DNA of 64,000 bases from DAOTTY01 sp964451095 (GCA_964451095.1 CAYVGI010000007.1:9895-73894), one strand, 5' to 3'; counted from the stretch's first letter, positions 8,373-17,282 are shown. The notes: generated from the sequence alone by a model not told the origin. Numbers and translations are program-made.

Positions 8373-9368
8373 TTACGTCGGCTCGCCGTCTAGCCACAGG
8401 CGGGTGATGGTGTTGCGCAGCAAACGCCGCCGCACTGTGCGGTAGAATAGATAAATAATGTAGAAGGCGAAACCCGCGTACGCGGGCAAGACCAAATAGC
8501 CACCCGTCAGCAAGTACGGTACCCAGCGTTCAAAATTTATGGAGTCGAATGAGAAAACTAGCCAGATGTACGCCGCAACTGCCGGGACGAAAAACACCCC
8601 CGCGACAATACTCAGCGCGATGTTCATTACGATCCAACCGATAAACCCCAGCGCAATGCCACTGGCGCGATTTTCCGTTCGTGTGGACACGTTGATGCCC
8701 AGTGCCGTTAACGCACGCAGTTCCCAGATGGGTTCCAGCAGGCTATATACGATGAAGAGCAGCCCGACTGTCACAATTAGAGGTGCCGCCGTAAGGACTG
8801 CCCACGTCTCCGATTGTCGAAACAGGTCTGCCCCTCCGCCCAGCAGCAAATCCAAATCCTGCTGGAACAACGCCATAACACCTGCACCCGCAATCATTAG
8901 CCCGCCTGCAATCCGCGCTGCCAGCCAAATGACCGTGAGCCGCCATGTGCGGGCGACTGCCAAACCATGCCGCGCTTCTGCAATGGACTGCTCGCCGACT
9001 GCCAACCGCACCAGGTCAAGGCGGTTCGCGGTTTTGTCGTTGCTAATCAGCCCGATGGCGAAAAACACCGCCGCCAGTGCAGGCACAAAGCCCGTTGAAA
9101 ACAGGTTATTCCCGAGGACTGCACCGATGTTGTAGAGCAAGTACGATGGGTCTCCCATGAAAGCGCCCTCCTGCGCTTGTGAGAACGCAAAGATCACGAA
9201 ACCGCCGACCACCAGCAGGGCAAGCAGCACTGCCCCACCCAATACCCGGACTGTGTAGCGTATCATCCCGTCCAACGTGCGGATGCCCCGCACCCCAGCA
9301 AGCTCCCGCAGGAAAATTGGGTTATCTTGCGGCAGCGCCAACAAGCGCCCGGTCAACCACTGCCTCAT
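8373..9368 (-). CDS. Array A member 6: ABC-2-permease-like polytopic membrane protein
   Basis: The start chosen is the ATG at 9368, which shares one base with the TPR gene stop (TGATG arrangement); an upstream extension to 9587 merely runs antisense-free through the TPR gene and is rejected. The 331-residue protein begins MRQWLTGRLLALPQDNPIFL and continues RELAGVRGIRT. Of all members this N-terminus is most like the NP-x-RELR signature seen in true ABC-2 permeases. Later it has NDKTANRLDLVRLAVGEQSI, the LAVARTWRLTVIWLAARI helix and EPIWELRALTALGINVSTR. It is the first array gene after the regulator and TPR genes. The 89-base gap before A5 contains only the A5 ribosome site. Confidence 0.77.
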   Translation of the reverse strand: MRQWLTGRLLALPQDNPIFLRELAGVRGIRTLDGMIRYTVRVLGGAVLLALLVVGGFVIFAFSQAQEGAFMGDPSYLLYNIGAVLGNNLFSTGFVPALAAVFFAIGLISNDKTANRLDLVRLAVGEQSIAEARHGLAVARTWRLTVIWLAARIAGGLMIAGAGVMALFQQDLDLLLGGGADLFRQSETWAVLTAAPLIVTVGLLFIVYSLLEPIWELRALTALGINVSTRTENRASGIALGFIGWIVMNIALSIVAGVFFVPAVAAYIWLVFSFDSINFERWVPYLLTGGYLVLPAYAGFAFYIIYLFYRTVRRRLLRNTITRLWLDGEPT

Positions 9369-10750
9369 CAACGTGCCTCCAATATACGGCTTGCTTCCGT
9401 GCTTACGGTTGAATTTCCTGCTGCGACTTCTTCCAACAAACTGAACGCGAGCGCATCGTCCTCGCCCGTCGCCAGCAGGATTTGTGCTTTGTAGAACAGT
9501 GCCCTGGGGTTGTTCGGGTCGATTGCCAGCGCTGCCTCTACCTGCTGCTGCCCGGCGACCACATCCCCCTCGTTGAACAGCGCCCACCCCAACCCCGCCA
9601 GCAAATCGGGGTCATTGGGCATCACGCCCAGCGCCTGATTGATCGACTCCACGCCGCTGCTGCCCAAATTGTATGCTTCCTCCGCGTAGAAAAGCGCTAA
9701 TACCCGCTGGTACTCCGGTGCGCTGTTGCTAATGCTCAACGCGGTTTGGTACCAGCGCTCTGCCGCCTGCAAATCCCCAATCAGCCGATATGCTGTGCCA
9801 AGTTCTGCGTAAAGCGCGGGCGTGGTGGGAGAAAGCGTCGCCGCCTGGATTAACGCTTCTAGGCTGCCGGCAAGGTCGCCCGCGCTGCGCAGGTGCAACC
9901 CCAGCAAGTATCGGATTTGCGGGTCATCTGGGCGCAGCCGCACCGCCTGCACGATGGCATCCTCCCCGCTTTTGCCCTGGCGGTCTTGCGAGAGGCTCTG
10001 GTAGGCGAGGGCTTCTGGCAGTGGCTCCCCGCTGATGGTGAGCGCCAGCGCGTTCGCGTGCTCAAACGCTAGCTCGGCATATGCCCACTGCTCCTGCTCG
10101 ATCATCGTCAGCCCAATCAGCATGGGCAGGCGGGTTTCATCCATATTCGCCTGCGGTGCGCCTTCGATGATGGTAATCCGTACCGCTCGCGCTGCCTCGT
10201 TGTAGAGCGGGTCTAGCGCTGCCTGCCGCAGATGCAGTTCTGCAACCGTCGGGTTCACCGGGGCACGCAGCATCCCCAGGTGGTAGTTTGCCCAGGTGTT
10301 TTCCGCCTGTATTGCCAGCAAGCGTGTGAGGGTATCCGTCGCGCTGCTCCAATCTTCTTGCGAGAGCTGTACCTCGGCGATTGCCCGCAGCAGCAGCACA
10401 TCATCGGTGCCTGCTAGCGCTGCCTGCCGCCAGTGGAACAGTGCCCGGTCGTTGTCGCCCAACCGCTGCCATAGGTCACCTGCCTGTTGATGCAGGTCGG
10501 GCGTCCAGCCCACGCGGGCGGCAAGTGCCTCCACATGGTACAGCGCCTGTACGGGGCGGTTACGGCGCTGGTTTTCGTTGATGGCGGTGTTGTGCCCCTG
10601 CGGGCTAAGCGTGGGCAGCGGGCGCGGCACAAACGGGTTTGCGGGCGGTGCAACCCCAATGCTGACTGCGATCACACCCATCACAAACAAAAAGAGCAGT
10701 GCTGCTGCCAGCACTGCCCGCGTTGTCTTGCTGTTGCGCATCAGGTTCAT
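9368..10750 (-). CDS. Membrane-anchored tetratricopeptide (TPR) repeat protein
   Basis: The 460-residue protein has one N-terminal membrane helix (VLAAALLFLFVMGVIAVSIG, residues 13-32), a proline-rich stretch, and then TPR-like helix pairs to the end, for example DLWQRLGDNDRALFHWRQAA, LYAELGTAYRLIGDLQAAER, LLAGLGWALFNEGDVVAGQQ and NPRALFYKAQILLATGEDDA. The repeats lie outside the cytoplasm if the helix is a signal anchor. TPR domains scaffold protein-protein contacts, so it is a candidate partner for the membrane proteins of array A. It overlaps the response-regulator gene by 4 bases (ATGA) and A6 by 1 base, so all three are translationally coupled. Confidence 0.85.
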   Translation of the reverse strand: MNLMRNSKTTRAVLAAALLFLFVMGVIAVSIGVAPPANPFVPRPLPTLSPQGHNTAINENQRRNRPVQALYHVEALAARVGWTPDLHQQAGDLWQRLGDNDRALFHWRQAALAGTDDVLLLRAIAEVQLSQEDWSSATDTLTRLLAIQAENTWANYHLGMLRAPVNPTVAELHLRQAALDPLYNEAARAVRITIIEGAPQANMDETRLPMLIGLTMIEQEQWAYAELAFEHANALALTISGEPLPEALAYQSLSQDRQGKSGEDAIVQAVRLRPDDPQIRYLLGLHLRSAGDLAGSLEALIQAATLSPTTPALYAELGTAYRLIGDLQAAERWYQTALSISNSAPEYQRVLALFYAEEAYNLGSSGVESINQALGVMPNDPDLLAGLGWALFNEGDVVAGQQQVEAALAIDPNNPRALFYKAQILLATGEDDALAFSLLEEVAAGNSTVSTEASRILEAR

Positions 10751-11427
10751 TCAGGCATACTGAGCGCACCCTGTACCACGCGCTCGACCTCATCTGCGGT
10801 GAACGGTTTAATCAGATAGCTGTGGATGCCCTGTAGCTTACCGATCAGGCGGTTTGCTGGGTCGCCAAAGGCGGTGATAACCACCACGGCAGGCAGGTCA
10901 TCGGGGTTTTTCTTCCACTCGCGCAGCTCTTCTAGCATCTTCCAGCCTGTCATGTCCGGCAAGCCAATATCCAGCAACAGCACGTCCGGGAGCTCTGGCA
11001 CCGTTTTAATGCGCTCAATGCCCTTGCTACCGTGGGATACCCAGTGTACGTTCATGCCTCGGTTTTCTAGTGTCGCCTGGATGACCTCCGCAAGTTCTGC
11101 GGTATCTTCTACAATCAAAACGTTTGGCTTGCGCCCCAGCTTCGCCGCAACCGCCAGTTCGGCGCGTGCCTGCGGACTGGCAGGGTGTGTCTCCTCGTCG
11201 TCTTTCTTAGAAATCAGCTTGCCCTCGTGGTTGTCCGAACTTTCCGCTCCCTCCGCCGTCGTCATGGACACGGCAGGTAGGTTGCCCGTCTTTGCACAGG
11301 GGCGTTCTGTTATGATGACTGCGGGCGTGGTCGCTGTTTTCTGTGCTGCATTTGGCTCTTTTTGCTGTGCTCGCGCCGGGTTGCCCTCTGCCAGTTCGGT
11401 GAGGGACTCCCTCGTAATGTTTGCCAT
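10747..11427 (-). CDS. Response regulator with disordered N-terminal extension and C-terminal receiver domain
   Basis: The start is placed at the ATG at 11427 (MANITRESLTE) with an AAAAGG ribosome site; an in-frame ATG at 11466 is possible but lacks a site. Residues 1-98 are polar and low in hydrophobics (likely disordered). The receiver domain fills residues 102-226: VLIVEDT with the acidic pair, phosphoacceptor Asp153 in LLLDIGLPDMTGW, VVITAFG with the conserved Thr, and LIKPF with the conserved Lys. There is no DNA-binding output domain, so it probably acts by protein contact. It heads the operon that runs into the TPR gene and array A. A cognate histidine kinase is not adjacent. Confidence 0.88.
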   Translation of the reverse strand: MANITRESLTELAEGNPARAQQKEPNAAQKTATTPAVIITERPCAKTGNLPAVSMTTAEGAESSDNHEGKLISKKDDEETHPASPQARAELAVAAKLGRKPNVLIVEDTAELAEVIQATLENRGMNVHWVSHGSKGIERIKTVPELPDVLLLDIGLPDMTGWKMLEELREWKKNPDDLPAVVVITAFGDPANRLIGKLQGIHSYLIKPFTADEVERVVQGALSMPE

Positions 11428-11486
11428 AAATGTTGTACCTTTTCGGCTTGCCTTGCCGCATAACAACCAGATGAAAGTGCACTTGC

Positions 11487-11514
11487 AATATAAGCTACCT
11501 TAACGATAACCCAA
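11487..11514 (-). promoter_or_regulatory. Putative promoter of the array A operon
   Basis: On the minus strand TTGGGT (11514-11509) and TATATT (11492-11487) are separated by 16 bases. Transcription would begin near 11480, about 50 bases upstream of the response-regulator start. Found by eye only. Confidence 0.45.
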
Positions 11515-11552
11515 TAATTAGGCGCTGGCAACAGATAATCAAAGCACCGAAC

Positions 11553-12257
11553 ATGAATGTAACACTCCTACACAAACAAACCTTAAGGCTTAACCATAGC
11601 GGGTACTGCGACTTGCTGGGCGTGAGTGCGGACGGCACGCTGTACGCAGAAGAGTTCTACGACGACGCCTACCTCGCCCAACACATCATCTACCCGGATG
11701 GTACGCGCCACACCACGGACGAACACGGTGGTGCGGCACAACTGCAACCCATCGCGGTGCCAGCAGATGCTGCGCTACCGTCGGTTGAGGCACCTGCTGC
11801 GCTGCACTTTTATGTGGGGGCACCCTTGCATGGCATCCGCGCCAGTGACCATGTGGATGCGCTGGTGTTCTCGCTGGATATGCCGGACAAAATGCGTCTT
11901 GCCGACGCCCTACGCTTGGATGTGCCACCGCCTATGCTCATCGGGCTAAGCGAAAGTCGTGTGCTTGCCGCCGCCACCCTGGATGACGCTCACCTGATTG
12001 TTTGCCGACGGGTTCGCCTGGCACACACGCTGCTGCCCCCACAACCCGACCGTGATTACGCCACGCAAACGCGGCACATTCTGCAAACCATTGACCTCAC
12101 TGCCACGCGAGACCCCCTGCACATGGGCGGCATCCTGTGGGATGAACACCTACGCTGTCCCACATCGTGTGCGGTGCGGGGTGGCAGGCTGTACGTGGCA
12201 GACAGCGGCGGTGAGCAACCGAACAGCATTCACATCTACCAAATGCAAACGGGCTAA
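11553..12257 (+). CDS. Uncharacterised protein, possibly beta-propeller related
   Basis: The 234-residue protein has no signal peptide or membrane helix and no recognised catalytic motif. Its sequence is beta-rich, with LLGVSADGTLYAEEFYDD near the start and, at the end, CAVRGGRLYVADSGGEQPNS, a phrase typical of one blade of NHL or SMP-30-like propellers. It is transcribed divergently from the response-regulator operon. No ribosome site is visible; a GATAAT hexamer at 11534-11539 lies so close to the ATG that the transcript may be nearly leaderless. The function is unknown; its position at the head of the plus-strand run of array B is its main context. Confidence 0.6.
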   Translation: MNVTLLHKQTLRLNHSGYCDLLGVSADGTLYAEEFYDDAYLAQHIIYPDGTRHTTDEHGGAAQLQPIAVPADAALPSVEAPAALHFYVGAPLHGIRASDHVDALVFSLDMPDKMRLADALRLDVPPPMLIGLSESRVLAAATLDDAHLIVCRRVRLAHTLLPPQPDRDYATQTRHILQTIDLTATRDPLHMGGILWDEHLRCPTSCAVRGGRLYVADSGGEQPNSIHIYQMQTG

Positions 12258-12263
12258 CGCCTG

Positions 12264-12272
12264 TGGTATGCT
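12264..12272 (+). promoter_or_regulatory. Putative extended -10 promoter
   Basis: TG-G-TATGCT at 12264-12272 has the extended -10 form and lies about 40 bases before the ATG of the exported propeller gene. No clear -35 hexamer precedes it. Confidence 0.35.
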
Positions 12273-12311
12273 ACCGTCGTCTTGATTGAGGAACATTGTG
12301 GGCGGTCCTCC

Positions 12312-13484
12312 ATGCGTCACTTTTTGTTTGTCATCATCCTGTTTGCCGTCGGTTTGCTGCCTGGGGCGGGCACAGCACAGGCACAATCCCAACCTGTGCG
12401 GGTGTGCCAATCGCAGTCCATCCAGCAGCGCCCGGCAGAGTTCAGCCCCGGTGGCATTATCCTCACCACGTTCGACCGTGAGGCTATCTGGCTGTATGAC
12501 ATTGACCGGGACACACGCTACCCACTGCCGCAAACCGTCCCTTGCACGCGCAACTGCCGCACCTCGCCAGATGGCTTGTGGCTATCGCTCATCGACACCG
12601 AACAGGGCTTTGCCTTCTATAAAATGCGCTTCGACGGCACGCAGCGTACACTGCTCGTCAGTGGCGCGTCCGATGTGGAGTGGTGGACGCCCGACACCCT
12701 GCTCGTGTGGACGCCCGACCACGCCGCCTATCTCATCCCGGAGGGTGCCCCGCCAGAAACCCCCCGCGAGTACCTGAATGTGAGTGGGGCGGTTGCCGTG
12801 CAACCCGGCGGACGCCACGCCCTCACCGTGACGCGAGACGATGAGGGGAACTTTGTACGTGCGCTGGAAGATTTGCAACTGCGCGGGTTGACGGGTGTGG
12901 CGGGGCTAGCGCCGCTGCCGCTGGGCGAGGACATTCCCTATTACAACGGGACGGCGTGGTCGCCAAATGGGGAGTGGCTGGCGTTCGTGGGGCAAAGTGG
13001 CTACGACGATACTGTGAATGCCCCCGGCAGCGAGCTATTTGGCGTGCGCCCCGGCGATGCTGCCCCCACACAGTGGACGAACCTGTTCAGCGCCTACGGT
13101 GCGACACGCATCAATGGGCACACCATCGGCGACCTCACCTGGTCGCCAGATGGCACGCGGGTTGCCTTTTGGGTGATCGAGCTTATCGGCGGGAACCCGC
13201 TGGCAGATACGGGCAGCGCCGTTATCCACACGTATGATGTGACGAGCGAGGAGACCCGCGCCTACTGCGCGTACAGCACCGTGGAACACACACCGAACCC
13301 GCCCCGCCTGGTCTGGTCGCCAGATAGCTCGCACATCGCGTTTGGGGGCAACGTGCCCAACGACGACAAGGGCTACATCCTGTTCGCGCTAAACACCGCC
13401 GACGGCACGCTCACCGAACTGAGTAACGGCATCTTCCCAGCGCTGGGGGCACCCGATGTGATCGGATGGGGTCGCCTGCCGTGA
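12312..13484 (+). CDS. Exported TolB/WD40-like beta-propeller protein
   Basis: The start chosen is the ATG at 12312, which puts a classical signal peptide at the N-terminus (MRHFLFVIILFAVGLLPGAG then TAQAQS); upstream in-frame codons only add polar residues. The mature part of about 365 residues has propeller blades of the PD40/TolB type: SPDGLWLSLIDTEQGFAFYK, TAWSPNGEWLAFVG, LTWSPDGTRVAFWV and LVWSPDSSHIAFGG. Such proteins bind partners or ligands in the periplasm or outside. Its stop codon overlaps the GTG start of B1 (GTGA), so it is translationally coupled to the first gene of array B and is probably part of that operon. Confidence 0.82.
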   Translation: MRHFLFVIILFAVGLLPGAGTAQAQSQPVRVCQSQSIQQRPAEFSPGGIILTTFDREAIWLYDIDRDTRYPLPQTVPCTRNCRTSPDGLWLSLIDTEQGFAFYKMRFDGTQRTLLVSGASDVEWWTPDTLLVWTPDHAAYLIPEGAPPETPREYLNVSGAVAVQPGGRHALTVTRDDEGNFVRALEDLQLRGLTGVAGLAPLPLGEDIPYYNGTAWSPNGEWLAFVGQSGYDDTVNAPGSELFGVRPGDAAPTQWTNLFSAYGATRINGHTIGDLTWSPDGTRVAFWVIELIGGNPLADTGSAVIHTYDVTSEETRAYCAYSTVEHTPNPPRLVWSPDSSHIAFGGNVPNDDKGYILFALNTADGTLTELSNGIFPALGAPDVIGWGRLP

Positions 13485-14215
13485 AATTGCTGCTCCAGCG
13501 CCTGACCGCCGCCATAGCTCATTACGACTACTACAACCACACGCTCGTGCGCAGCATGGGGTTTAGCGGCGTGCCCTATGACGTGCAGGGGTTCGGGGTC
13601 TTCCACACCCAGGCGGTTTCACGCCTTATCCAGCGGCACCAGCGCCAGAAAACCCTCGAGTTGATCGCCGTGACAGAGCCAGGGCTGTTCCGGGTCACTT
13701 GGCTGATGTGCCGGGCATCCGTCCACGAGATGAGCATCAGTAATCCTGTAAAAGCGCAGGGCACCTTGCAGGTGATTATCTTGGTTACTTTGCCTATGAT
13801 CACGATCTTGCTGGGTTTCTTCGGCAAACCTGCCGTGGACCCGCCCGCCGTTTTGCTTGCTAGCCCGTTTGTGGTGTGGTTTGTCACCATGCAAACGCTC
13901 AGGCTTCTGTTCCAGTTCGACATTGCCCTGGTGCCGCTGCTGGCGCTCACGCTTGTGACCAGCGAGCGCTTCACGCCCTCTACAGCGGTTGTGCTCCATG
14001 TGTCTGTGGTGGCGGTGATGTTTATGGTTGTCACGCTGTTCCACGCTGTCGGATGGGCGCGTATCAACCCGGTTGTACTCGTGCCCGCGAGTCTCGCGGG
14101 GTTGGTGATGCTTGCCCTGCTTAGTGAGCTGACGGTGCGAGGGTGGTGGCGCTGGCTTGCCCGCAACGGGGCATTCCATCCAGATGACATGCGCTCTATA
14201 ACGCAGGCGGGCTAG
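13481..14215 (+). CDS. Array B member 1: ABC-2-permease-like polytopic membrane protein
   Basis: The start is the GTG at 13481, overlapping the previous stop by 4 bases and giving (M)KLLLQRLTAAIAHYDYYN, which aligns with the start of B2. The 244-residue protein has about four to six hydrophobic segments. Family signatures are HTQAVSRLIQRHQRQKTLEL followed by IAVTEPGLFRVTW (the DLLAVTP loop equivalent) and, after two helices, FDIALVPLLALTLVTSERF. It is a close tandem paralogue of B2. The C-terminus (LARNGAFHPDDMRSITQAG) is cytoplasmic in character and also shared with B2. Function unknown; grouped with array A on motif order. Confidence 0.72.
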   Translation: MKLLLQRLTAAIAHYDYYNHTLVRSMGFSGVPYDVQGFGVFHTQAVSRLIQRHQRQKTLELIAVTEPGLFRVTWLMCRASVHEMSISNPVKAQGTLQVIILVTLPMITILLGFFGKPAVDPPAVLLASPFVVWFVTMQTLRLLFQFDIALVPLLALTLVTSERFTPSTAVVLHVSVVAVMFMVVTLFHAVGWARINPVVLVPASLAGLVMLALLSELTVRGWWRWLARNGAFHPDDMRSITQAG

Positions 14216-14250
14216 CTCGTGATGAGCGTAACGACAAGGATACGTCTGCC

Positions 14251-14997
14251 ATGAAGCTACTTTTCCTGCGGCGGTTGTATGATGCCATTGCATACTATGA
14301 TGACGCAAACGAGGCGGTTGTCCGGCACATCATACCCTTGGAACTGTCCGAAGAAATTCGTGGGTTTGGTGTTTTGCACACGCAGGCAGTAGCACGCCTC
14401 ATCCAGCGGCAGCAGCACCAAAACCTGCTGGACACCATCGCTGTGACCGAACCCGGACTGCTGCGCATCACCTGGATGCTGTGCCGTGCCGAGATTTTGA
14501 GCATAAGCGACGCTTTTTCCGTGAACGTTCAGACGATTATCCAGCTTTTTGCCCTCATGCTGTTGCCCTTTGGCACCATTGGGCTTGGTTTCCTGCTGAA
14601 GCCATCCGATTTATCCCCTGCCGTGTTGTTGTTGTCCCCAATTATCGTGTGGTTTGCTACGGTGTATGCCCTGGTCACCTTGTATCTGTTTGATGTCGTG
14701 GTGGTGGCATTGCTGGCGCTCACCCTGGTGGCAGACGAGCGCCTTACCCCATTGGGTGCCGTCGCCATGCATGCGTCGCTGTTCGTCGCGCTGTCCCTAT
14801 TCGTAACCCTGTTCCATGCGGTGGGATGGCGGCAGACGGAACCGACGCTGATGGTGCCGGCGACCGTTGCCGGGCTGGTGATGCTCACCCTGGTCTGCGA
14901 GGTCGTTGTACGCGGGTGGTGGCACTGGCTTGCCCACAGCGATGTGTTCCACCCAGATGATATGCGCTCGATAACTGCACCTGTATGGCGGAAATAG
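14251..14997 (+). CDS. Array B member 2: ABC-2-permease-like polytopic membrane protein
   Basis: This 248-residue protein is a tandem duplicate of B1: HTQAVARLIQRQQHQNLLDT, IAVTEPGLLRITWMLCRAEI, then hydrophobic helices, FDVVVVALLALTLVADERLT, and a final HPDDMRSITAPV. It is 35 bases downstream of B1, with an AAGGA site ahead of the ATG. B1 and B2 differ from B4-B8 in lacking the HPIY..R segment near the N-terminus and in using VTEPG where others have VTPGG. They form a sub-group within array B. Confidence 0.72.
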   Translation: MKLLFLRRLYDAIAYYDDANEAVVRHIIPLELSEEIRGFGVLHTQAVARLIQRQQHQNLLDTIAVTEPGLLRITWMLCRAEILSISDAFSVNVQTIIQLFALMLLPFGTIGLGFLLKPSDLSPAVLLLSPIIVWFATVYALVTLYLFDVVVVALLALTLVADERLTPLGAVAMHASLFVALSLFVTLFHAVGWRQTEPTLMVPATVAGLVMLTLVCEVVVRGWWHWLAHSDVFHPDDMRSITAPVWRK

Positions 14998-15001
14998 GCA
15001 G

Positions 15002-15766
15002 ATGCGGATCGGGCTACGCTGGTTACGGGATCACTCGCTCATCTGGGAGTTGTGGACGGTGCTGGACGCCCACTACGCCCACTCCGCGCTGTACCGCTAT
15101 ATGCAGCGGCGCAGCGGTTACGTGCTGCACATCCTGGCAATGGGTGCCCTGTGGACGCTGCTCATCTGCCGGGCAATGAGCCGCAACTACGAACGCGCTA
15201 CATATGAGCTGATCGCCATTGCGCCGCACAACACGCACCTGAGTGCGGGCATGTTCATTGGCATCGGCGTGATGCACCGCAACGTAGACGGGCGTGCCCG
15301 GCGGCTTGCCGCAACAATTTGGCTATTTCGGGGGATGTTGGTGCTGGCGTGGTTGTCGGTTCGCCCGCCCGTCCGCACAGAGGCAGATGTGATGCTGGCG
15401 TTTATTCCCATTGCCACGCTGTGGGTGCCCATGTTGATGTTAGCGTGGCTCAAGTTGTACGATCTCACACTCGCGCCTATCCTGGGGCTGTGGTTTGCAC
15501 ACAACTTCAAGGAGAGCAATGTGATGCCTTTCGTCGCCGGATTCACGCACCTACTGTTGGTGTTTACCCCTGCATTTCTGGTGATTGTCGTTCAGCAGCA
15601 GCTTGCCACAACCGGAGTCGTCCTATTTTATGTGGGCAGCTTGCTAAACCTCGTCCTGTTGGTGCTGTTGTGTGAGCTTATTGTGCGGGTGGGCTGGCGA
15701 ATGCTTTGCCGTACGCTTGGCATCACACAGCAAGACGCCCGCCTCGTGCTGGAGGCAAACCTGTGA
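15002..15766 (+). CDS. Array B member 3: ABC-2-permease-like polytopic membrane protein
   Basis: The 254-residue protein starts 4 bases after the B2 stop. It begins MRIGLRWLRDHSLIWELWTV and has ALYRYMQRRSGYVLHI, a first membrane segment, then CRAMSRNYERATYELIAIAP as the loop motif (ER..YELIAIAP), followed by GIGVMHRNVDGRARRL. The second half has LKLYDLTLAPILGLWFAHNF, equivalent to the LG....S segment. About six hydrophobic segments. It overlaps B4 by 4 bases (GTGA). The VMHR motif after the loop is shared with B4, B5 and, as VIHR or AVHR, with B6 and B7. Confidence 0.75.
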   Translation: MRIGLRWLRDHSLIWELWTVLDAHYAHSALYRYMQRRSGYVLHILAMGALWTLLICRAMSRNYERATYELIAIAPHNTHLSAGMFIGIGVMHRNVDGRARRLAATIWLFRGMLVLAWLSVRPPVRTEADVMLAFIPIATLWVPMLMLAWLKLYDLTLAPILGLWFAHNFKESNVMPFVAGFTHLLLVFTPAFLVIVVQQQLATTGVVLFYVGSLLNLVLLVLLCELIVRVGWRMLCRTLGITQQDARLVLEANL

Positions 15767-16494
15767 GCCAACTTTTGCTTTGGCGGTTGTGGCAGGTGCT
15801 GCGCAGGCAGTACAGCAACGATCCCATCTACCACAAAGTGCAGGGACGTGGCTACACCGTGCCGCATGTGCTGGAAGCAGGCTTTGTGTGGACGTTGTTT
15901 ATTAGCCGGGCAGTGAGCCGGGAACATGAGCGTGAGACGTTCGATCTGTTGGCGGTCACGCCGGGCGGGGCGCTGGGCGCGGGCGTGATGATGAGCGCGG
16001 GCGTGATGCACAAGCTGGTGGAAGTCACGCAGTACATGGGTTTGGTCGTGTGGATTGTTCGCTTTTTGGTGGTGGGGGTGTGGCTGGGTACCACCGCCGC
16101 CATGACAGACACCCCATCGGGCTTTTGCCTGCTGTGGGTGGGCGTTGCCATTCCGGTGGTCGCGCTGGGGATGCTGCACTACTACGATATTGCGCTGGCG
16201 GGGTTGCTGGGCGTGCTGTTCCCGTCGCTCACGCGGGAGCGCACCGCGACGCCCTTCTTTGCGACGGGGCTGCATCTGCTGCTGCTGATGGTGCCGATCT
16301 TGCAAGCGCTGGTGGGGTATAGCTGGCTGCTTTCCGTCAGCACCAACACATGGGTGTTCTTGCTGGGCAACGCGCTAAACGTGCTGCTGATGGTGCTGCT
16401 ATGTGAGGGCGTGGCACGTCTGCTGTGGGGGCGCTTGCTCACTGCACTGGATGTGTCTCCGGTAGATGCGTCGAAGGTGTTGTCTCAGCGATGA
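15763..16494 (+). CDS. Array B member 4: ABC-2-permease-like polytopic membrane protein
   Basis: The start is the GTG at 15763, overlapping the B3 stop, which gives (M)SQLLLWRLWQVLRRQYSN followed by DPIYHKVQGRGYTVPHV. The loop motif is well kept: SRAVSREHERETFDLLAVTP then GVMHKLVEVTQ. The second half has YYDIALAGLLGVLFPSLTRE. The protein has 243 residues and about six hydrophobic segments. It is translationally coupled on both sides (GTGA with B3, ATGA with B5). An upstream in-frame extension to 15706 lies wholly inside B3 and is rejected. Confidence 0.76.
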   Translation: MSQLLLWRLWQVLRRQYSNDPIYHKVQGRGYTVPHVLEAGFVWTLFISRAVSREHERETFDLLAVTPGGALGAGVMMSAGVMHKLVEVTQYMGLVVWIVRFLVVGVWLGTTAAMTDTPSGFCLLWVGVAIPVVALGMLHYYDIALAGLLGVLFPSLTRERTATPFFATGLHLLLLMVPILQALVGYSWLLSVSTNTWVFLLGNALNVLLMVLLCEGVARLLWGRLLTALDVSPVDASKVLSQR

Positions 16495-17282
16495 TGACCT
16501 CGGTGACGCAACTGCTGCAACACCTGTTGCTGTGGCGCTTGTGGCGGGCGTTTGGGCGCAAGCTGCCCAACCACCCGATCTACAACTATCGACGTGGTGA
16601 CTGGTTGTACCATGAAAGCCATGTGTTGGAACCCGGCGCGGCATGGACGTTTCTCATTACGCGCACCCTTGGTGAGGAATTTGGCAGCGCCTCGTTCACG
16701 CTGTTGGCGGTTACGCCAACAGGACGGTTTGGCGCGGTGTGGCTGGTCGCCTCTGGCGTGATGCACCGCCGTTTTGACTTTGTACAAGTCGTCACGCTGA
16801 TATTTATGCTCACTCGCTTTCTTAGCGTTCTGTACAGTCCTGCATTGATGAGTTTCCTTTTGACTGATTTCGCAACCGAGATCAATTACTGGCAGCCTTT
16901 CATCCTACTGGTTAACGCACTTTTGGTATTTGTGACCCTGTTATTGTTTTGGGCAGTGACTTTAGCGTTCGACATTTGCCTGGGCGGGATGCTCGGTATG
17001 CTGCTGCCCACATTTGAGGGTGATAAGACATCCCTGGCTGTTTTTGGCGTGACTTTCCACCTATTCGTACTCGTCACGAGTGTATCGGTTGCCAATGCGC
17101 CGCTGCTGCTTTACCTGTGGTTGCCGCCGACGAGTTTCGTGTGGTTAGGCACCAGCGTCGTCCACATCGCGTTTATGGTGACCGTAGTGGAGTGGGTCAC
17201 GCGTGTGCTGTGGGCGTGGGTACTGCGTCGCTACCAGGCAACGCCCGAAGATGCCGCCCGTGCGTTGGCAGGTGAGCTGTGA
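16491..17282 (+). CDS. Array B member 5: ABC-2-permease-like polytopic membrane protein
   Basis: The ATG at 16491 overlaps the B4 stop by 4 bases and gives MMTSVTQLLQHLLLWRLWRA. This 263-residue member has NHPIYNYRRGDWLYHESH near the N-terminus, the loop RTLGEEFGSASFTLLAVTPT, ASGVMHRRFDFVQ, and FDICLGGMLGMLLPTFEGDK in the second half. The arginine-aspartate part of the loop is weakened (FGSASFTLL), showing divergence of the putative coupling loop. About six hydrophobic segments. Base composition dips slightly in the middle of the gene. Confidence 0.75.
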   Translation: MMTSVTQLLQHLLLWRLWRAFGRKLPNHPIYNYRRGDWLYHESHVLEPGAAWTFLITRTLGEEFGSASFTLLAVTPTGRFGAVWLVASGVMHRRFDFVQVVTLIFMLTRFLSVLYSPALMSFLLTDFATEINYWQPFILLVNALLVFVTLLLFWAVTLAFDICLGGMLGMLLPTFEGDKTSLAVFGVTFHLFVLVTSVSVANAPLLLYLWLPPTSFVWLGTSVVHIAFMVTVVEWVTRVLWAWVLRRYQATPEDAARALAGEL

